A DNA stretch of 64,000 bases from ELB16-189 sp018266435 (GTDB lineage: Bacteria; Bacteroidota; Bacteroidia; Cytophagales; Cyclobacteriaceae): NCBI GenBank assembly GCA_030123525.1, contig CP126125.1, positions 3,162,001 to 3,226,000 of the forward strand. The letters run 5' to 3'. A program made the translations under genes and the position numbers. Shown here one piece after another: positions 62,614 to 64,000 of the stretch. The notes beneath the pieces were generated by a model that was given only the letters and a program-made list of their open reading frames with translations, did no database searches and was not told the origin of the DNA. How positions within the stretch are numbered: the first letter of the stretch is position 1; each line of letters opens with the position of its first letter.

Positions 62614-63873
62614 ATGGGTGCGAGGATTTTGTTGCTGTTGTTGTTTTTCATAGCCAGAATAGGTTTTGCCAACTCCATTTTCATTCCCATGGACGAAAAG
62701 CAGGCCAATCACCTGAAAGCCTATGGCATAGCCTATTGGATTCTGAAAATGGATCAGGAAGTAGACTGGCTATTGAATTACCGGGGGGGCAGTTTTATGT
62801 GCAAGTATTATCCAAAAATACAGAATGAACTGATTGTGCGGGGCGTAAGCTATGAAATCATATCCGATGCCCAGGTCAATTCCATCGTTACTGAAATTGC
62901 AAGCCCTTCGGTAAATTTTGATTTGATGAGATTAGAAAAAGCTCCTAAAGTTGCCGTTTACTCGCCCAAGTCAAAGCAACCGTGGGATGATGCCGTTACC
63001 CTGGCACTAACGTATGCCGAAATTCCTTACGATGTGATTTTTGATGACGAAGTACTCAATGAAAACTTACCGAAATACGATTGGCTGCACCTACACCACG
63101 AAGATTTTACCGGACAGTACGGTAAATTTTACGCCTCCTATGCCAATATGCCCTGGTACATAGAAGAGCAGCATGAAGCCGAGGAAACCGCCCACCGGTT
63201 TGGATTTCAAAAGGTATCTCAGTTAAAACTGGCAGTCGTAAAAAAAATAAAGGCGTTTGTGGCCGGTGGTGGCTTTCTGTTTGCCATGTGCTCGGCTACC
63301 GATTCATTTGATATAGCCCTGGCAGCCGATGGAGTGGACATTTGCGAATATATGTACGATGGAGACCCGGCTGACCCTCACGCCCAAGAGAAACTAAACT
63401 TCGATAACACACTGGCTTTTACCAATTTTATCCTGTCTCGCGATCCTTATCAATATGAATTTTCAGATATAGACAACAATATCCCCGACAGGGGTTTAGT
63501 ACAGGCCAACGATTATTTTTCACTGTTTCAATTTTCTGCCAAGTGGGATCCTGTCCCCTCAATGCTCACTCAAAATCACGAAAAAATGATTAAAGGTTTT
63601 TATGGTCAGACCACAGGCTTTAAAAAGAAACTCATTAAGTCAGATGTAGTGATCATGGGCGAAACCAAATCCATCAGCGAAGCAAAGTATATCCATGGCA
63701 TTTTTGGTAAAGGTTTTTGGACTTACTATGGTGGCCATGACCCCGAAGATTACCAGCACCAGGTGGGCGAAGAACCTACTGATCTGAACCTGCATCCCAA
63801 CTCAGCCGGCTATCGGCTGATATTGAACAACATCTTATTCCCGGCAGCAAAAAAGAAAAAACAAAAAACGTAA
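62614..63873 (+). CDS. Secreted protein of unclear function, conserved type often labelled asparagine synthetase B
   Basis: 419 aa with a signal peptide (ILLLLLFFIARIGFANS). Conserved-looking stretches are HLKAYGIAYWILKMDQEVDWLLNYRG, KVAVYSPKSKQPWDDAVTLALTYAEIPYD, YDWLHLHHEDFTGQYGKF, KAFVAGGGFLFAMCSATDSFD and GFWTYYGGHDPEDYQHQ. Bacteroidota homologues are, from memory, annotated as asparagine synthetase B, but none of the ATP-pyrophosphatase or Ntn-amidotransferase motifs of that enzyme are present. The GGGFLFAMCSATDSFD segment recalls a class I amidotransferase nucleophile elbow. The 3' lipoprotein gene starts 13 bp after it, so the pair form an operon. Function unknown. Confidence 0.78.
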   Translation: MGARILLLLLFFIARIGFANSIFIPMDEKQANHLKAYGIAYWILKMDQEVDWLLNYRGGSFMCKYYPKIQNELIVRGVSYEIISDAQVNSIVTEIASPSVNFDLMRLEKAPKVAVYSPKSKQPWDDAVTLALTYAEIPYDVIFDDEVLNENLPKYDWLHLHHEDFTGQYGKFYASYANMPWYIEEQHEAEETAHRFGFQKVSQLKLAVVKKIKAFVAGGGFLFAMCSATDSFDIALAADGVDICEYMYDGDPADPHAQEKLNFDNTLAFTNFILSRDPYQYEFSDIDNNIPDRGLVQANDYFSLFQFSAKWDPVPSMLTQNHEKMIKGFYGQTTGFKKKLIKSDVVIMGETKSISEAKYIHGIFGKGFWTYYGGHDPEDYQHQVGEEPTDLNLHPNSAGYRLILNNILFPAAKKKKQKT

Positions 63874-63886
63874 ATCTGACTTATCC

Positions 63887-64000
63887 ATGCGTTTTATAGT
63901 TCATCTGCTGCTTCTTTTACTAGTTGTTTTTACAACCTGTTGCGCAGCTAATCAATCCAGGAAAACAGATATTCAGGCATTGGCCGAAAAGAGATTAGGA
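63887..64000 (+). CDS. N-terminal part of a lipoprotein (cut by window edge)
   Basis: 38 codons from the ATG at 63887 run to the right edge without a stop. They encode a lipoprotein signal (IVHLLLLLLVVFTTCCAAN, two adjacent cysteines near 18-19) and the start of a helical mature part (DIQALAEKRLG). It lies 13 bp after the secreted protein gene and is probably in its operon. The family cannot be told from this stretch. Confidence 0.65.
   Translation, partial: MRFIVHLLLLLLVVFTTCCAANQSRKTDIQALAEKRLG

Overview
The window comes from the chromosome of a free-living member of the Bacteroidota, most likely Cytophagales or a relative (inference). The support is a SusC/SusD pair with a hybrid two-component regulator, a PorE-like protein and a type IX secretion sorting domain, many lipoproteins, a DUF4421-like protein, and several matches to the Bacteroidota -7 promoter box TAnnTTTG. 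No plasmid, phage or CRISPR signature is visible. The only mobile element recognised is one IS3-family insertion sequence.

Region 1 (1-9746, minus strand) is a tight five-gene operon that runs off the left edge. In transcription order it encodes an Npt-type nucleotide carrier fused to HEAT repeats and a cyclic-nucleotide-binding domain, a TIR-like/DUF4062-like/TIR-like protein, a membrane-anchored nSTAND1 NTPase with a coiled coil and WD40 repeats, an outer-membrane barrel protein, and a lipoprotein. Gaps are 9, 7 and 5 bp, then a 4-bp overlap. This is the best candidate for an undescribed signalling or conflict system. A perfect 48-bp palindrome lies in the upstream region it shares with the next gene.

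Region 2 (10022-31139) starts with a PorE-like OmpA protein and continues with a polysaccharide utilisation locus on the minus strand: GH130 enzyme, MFS permease, lipoprotein of an unrecognised family, SusC, SusD, LamG surface lipoprotein, and a T9SS-secreted paralogue of the unrecognised family. The divergent hybrid two-component regulator probably controls it. An IS3-family element sits just behind the regulator gene.

Region 3 (31238-36555) holds a ROK sugar kinase, a DUF4421-like protein, a LpxL-like acyltransferase coupled to a fatty acid desaturase, and a dicarboxylate/amino-acid symporter without a standard start codon.

Region 4 (36560-53028) is a storage-carbohydrate and glycolysis island: GH57 protein, branching enzyme GlgB, fused TreS-maltokinase, GlgE, a GH13 lipoprotein, a tRNA-Met with a decayed tRNA-like copy upstream, a START-like protein, Pgi, PfkA and a ROK glucokinase. 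Together these genes outline the trehalose-maltose-maltose-1-phosphate-alpha-glucan (GlgE) route and entry of glucose into glycolysis.

Region 5 (53093-64000) contains an acyl-CoA thioesterase, a small unknown protein, a GDSL hydrolase and a lipocalin-like lipoprotein, tRNA-Ser(CGA), an MFS permease with a GH37 trehalase, a sugar porter with a GH32 fructosidase lipoprotein, a MacB/FtsX-type permease, a secreted protein of unclear function, and the first 38 codons of a lipoprotein cut by the right edge.
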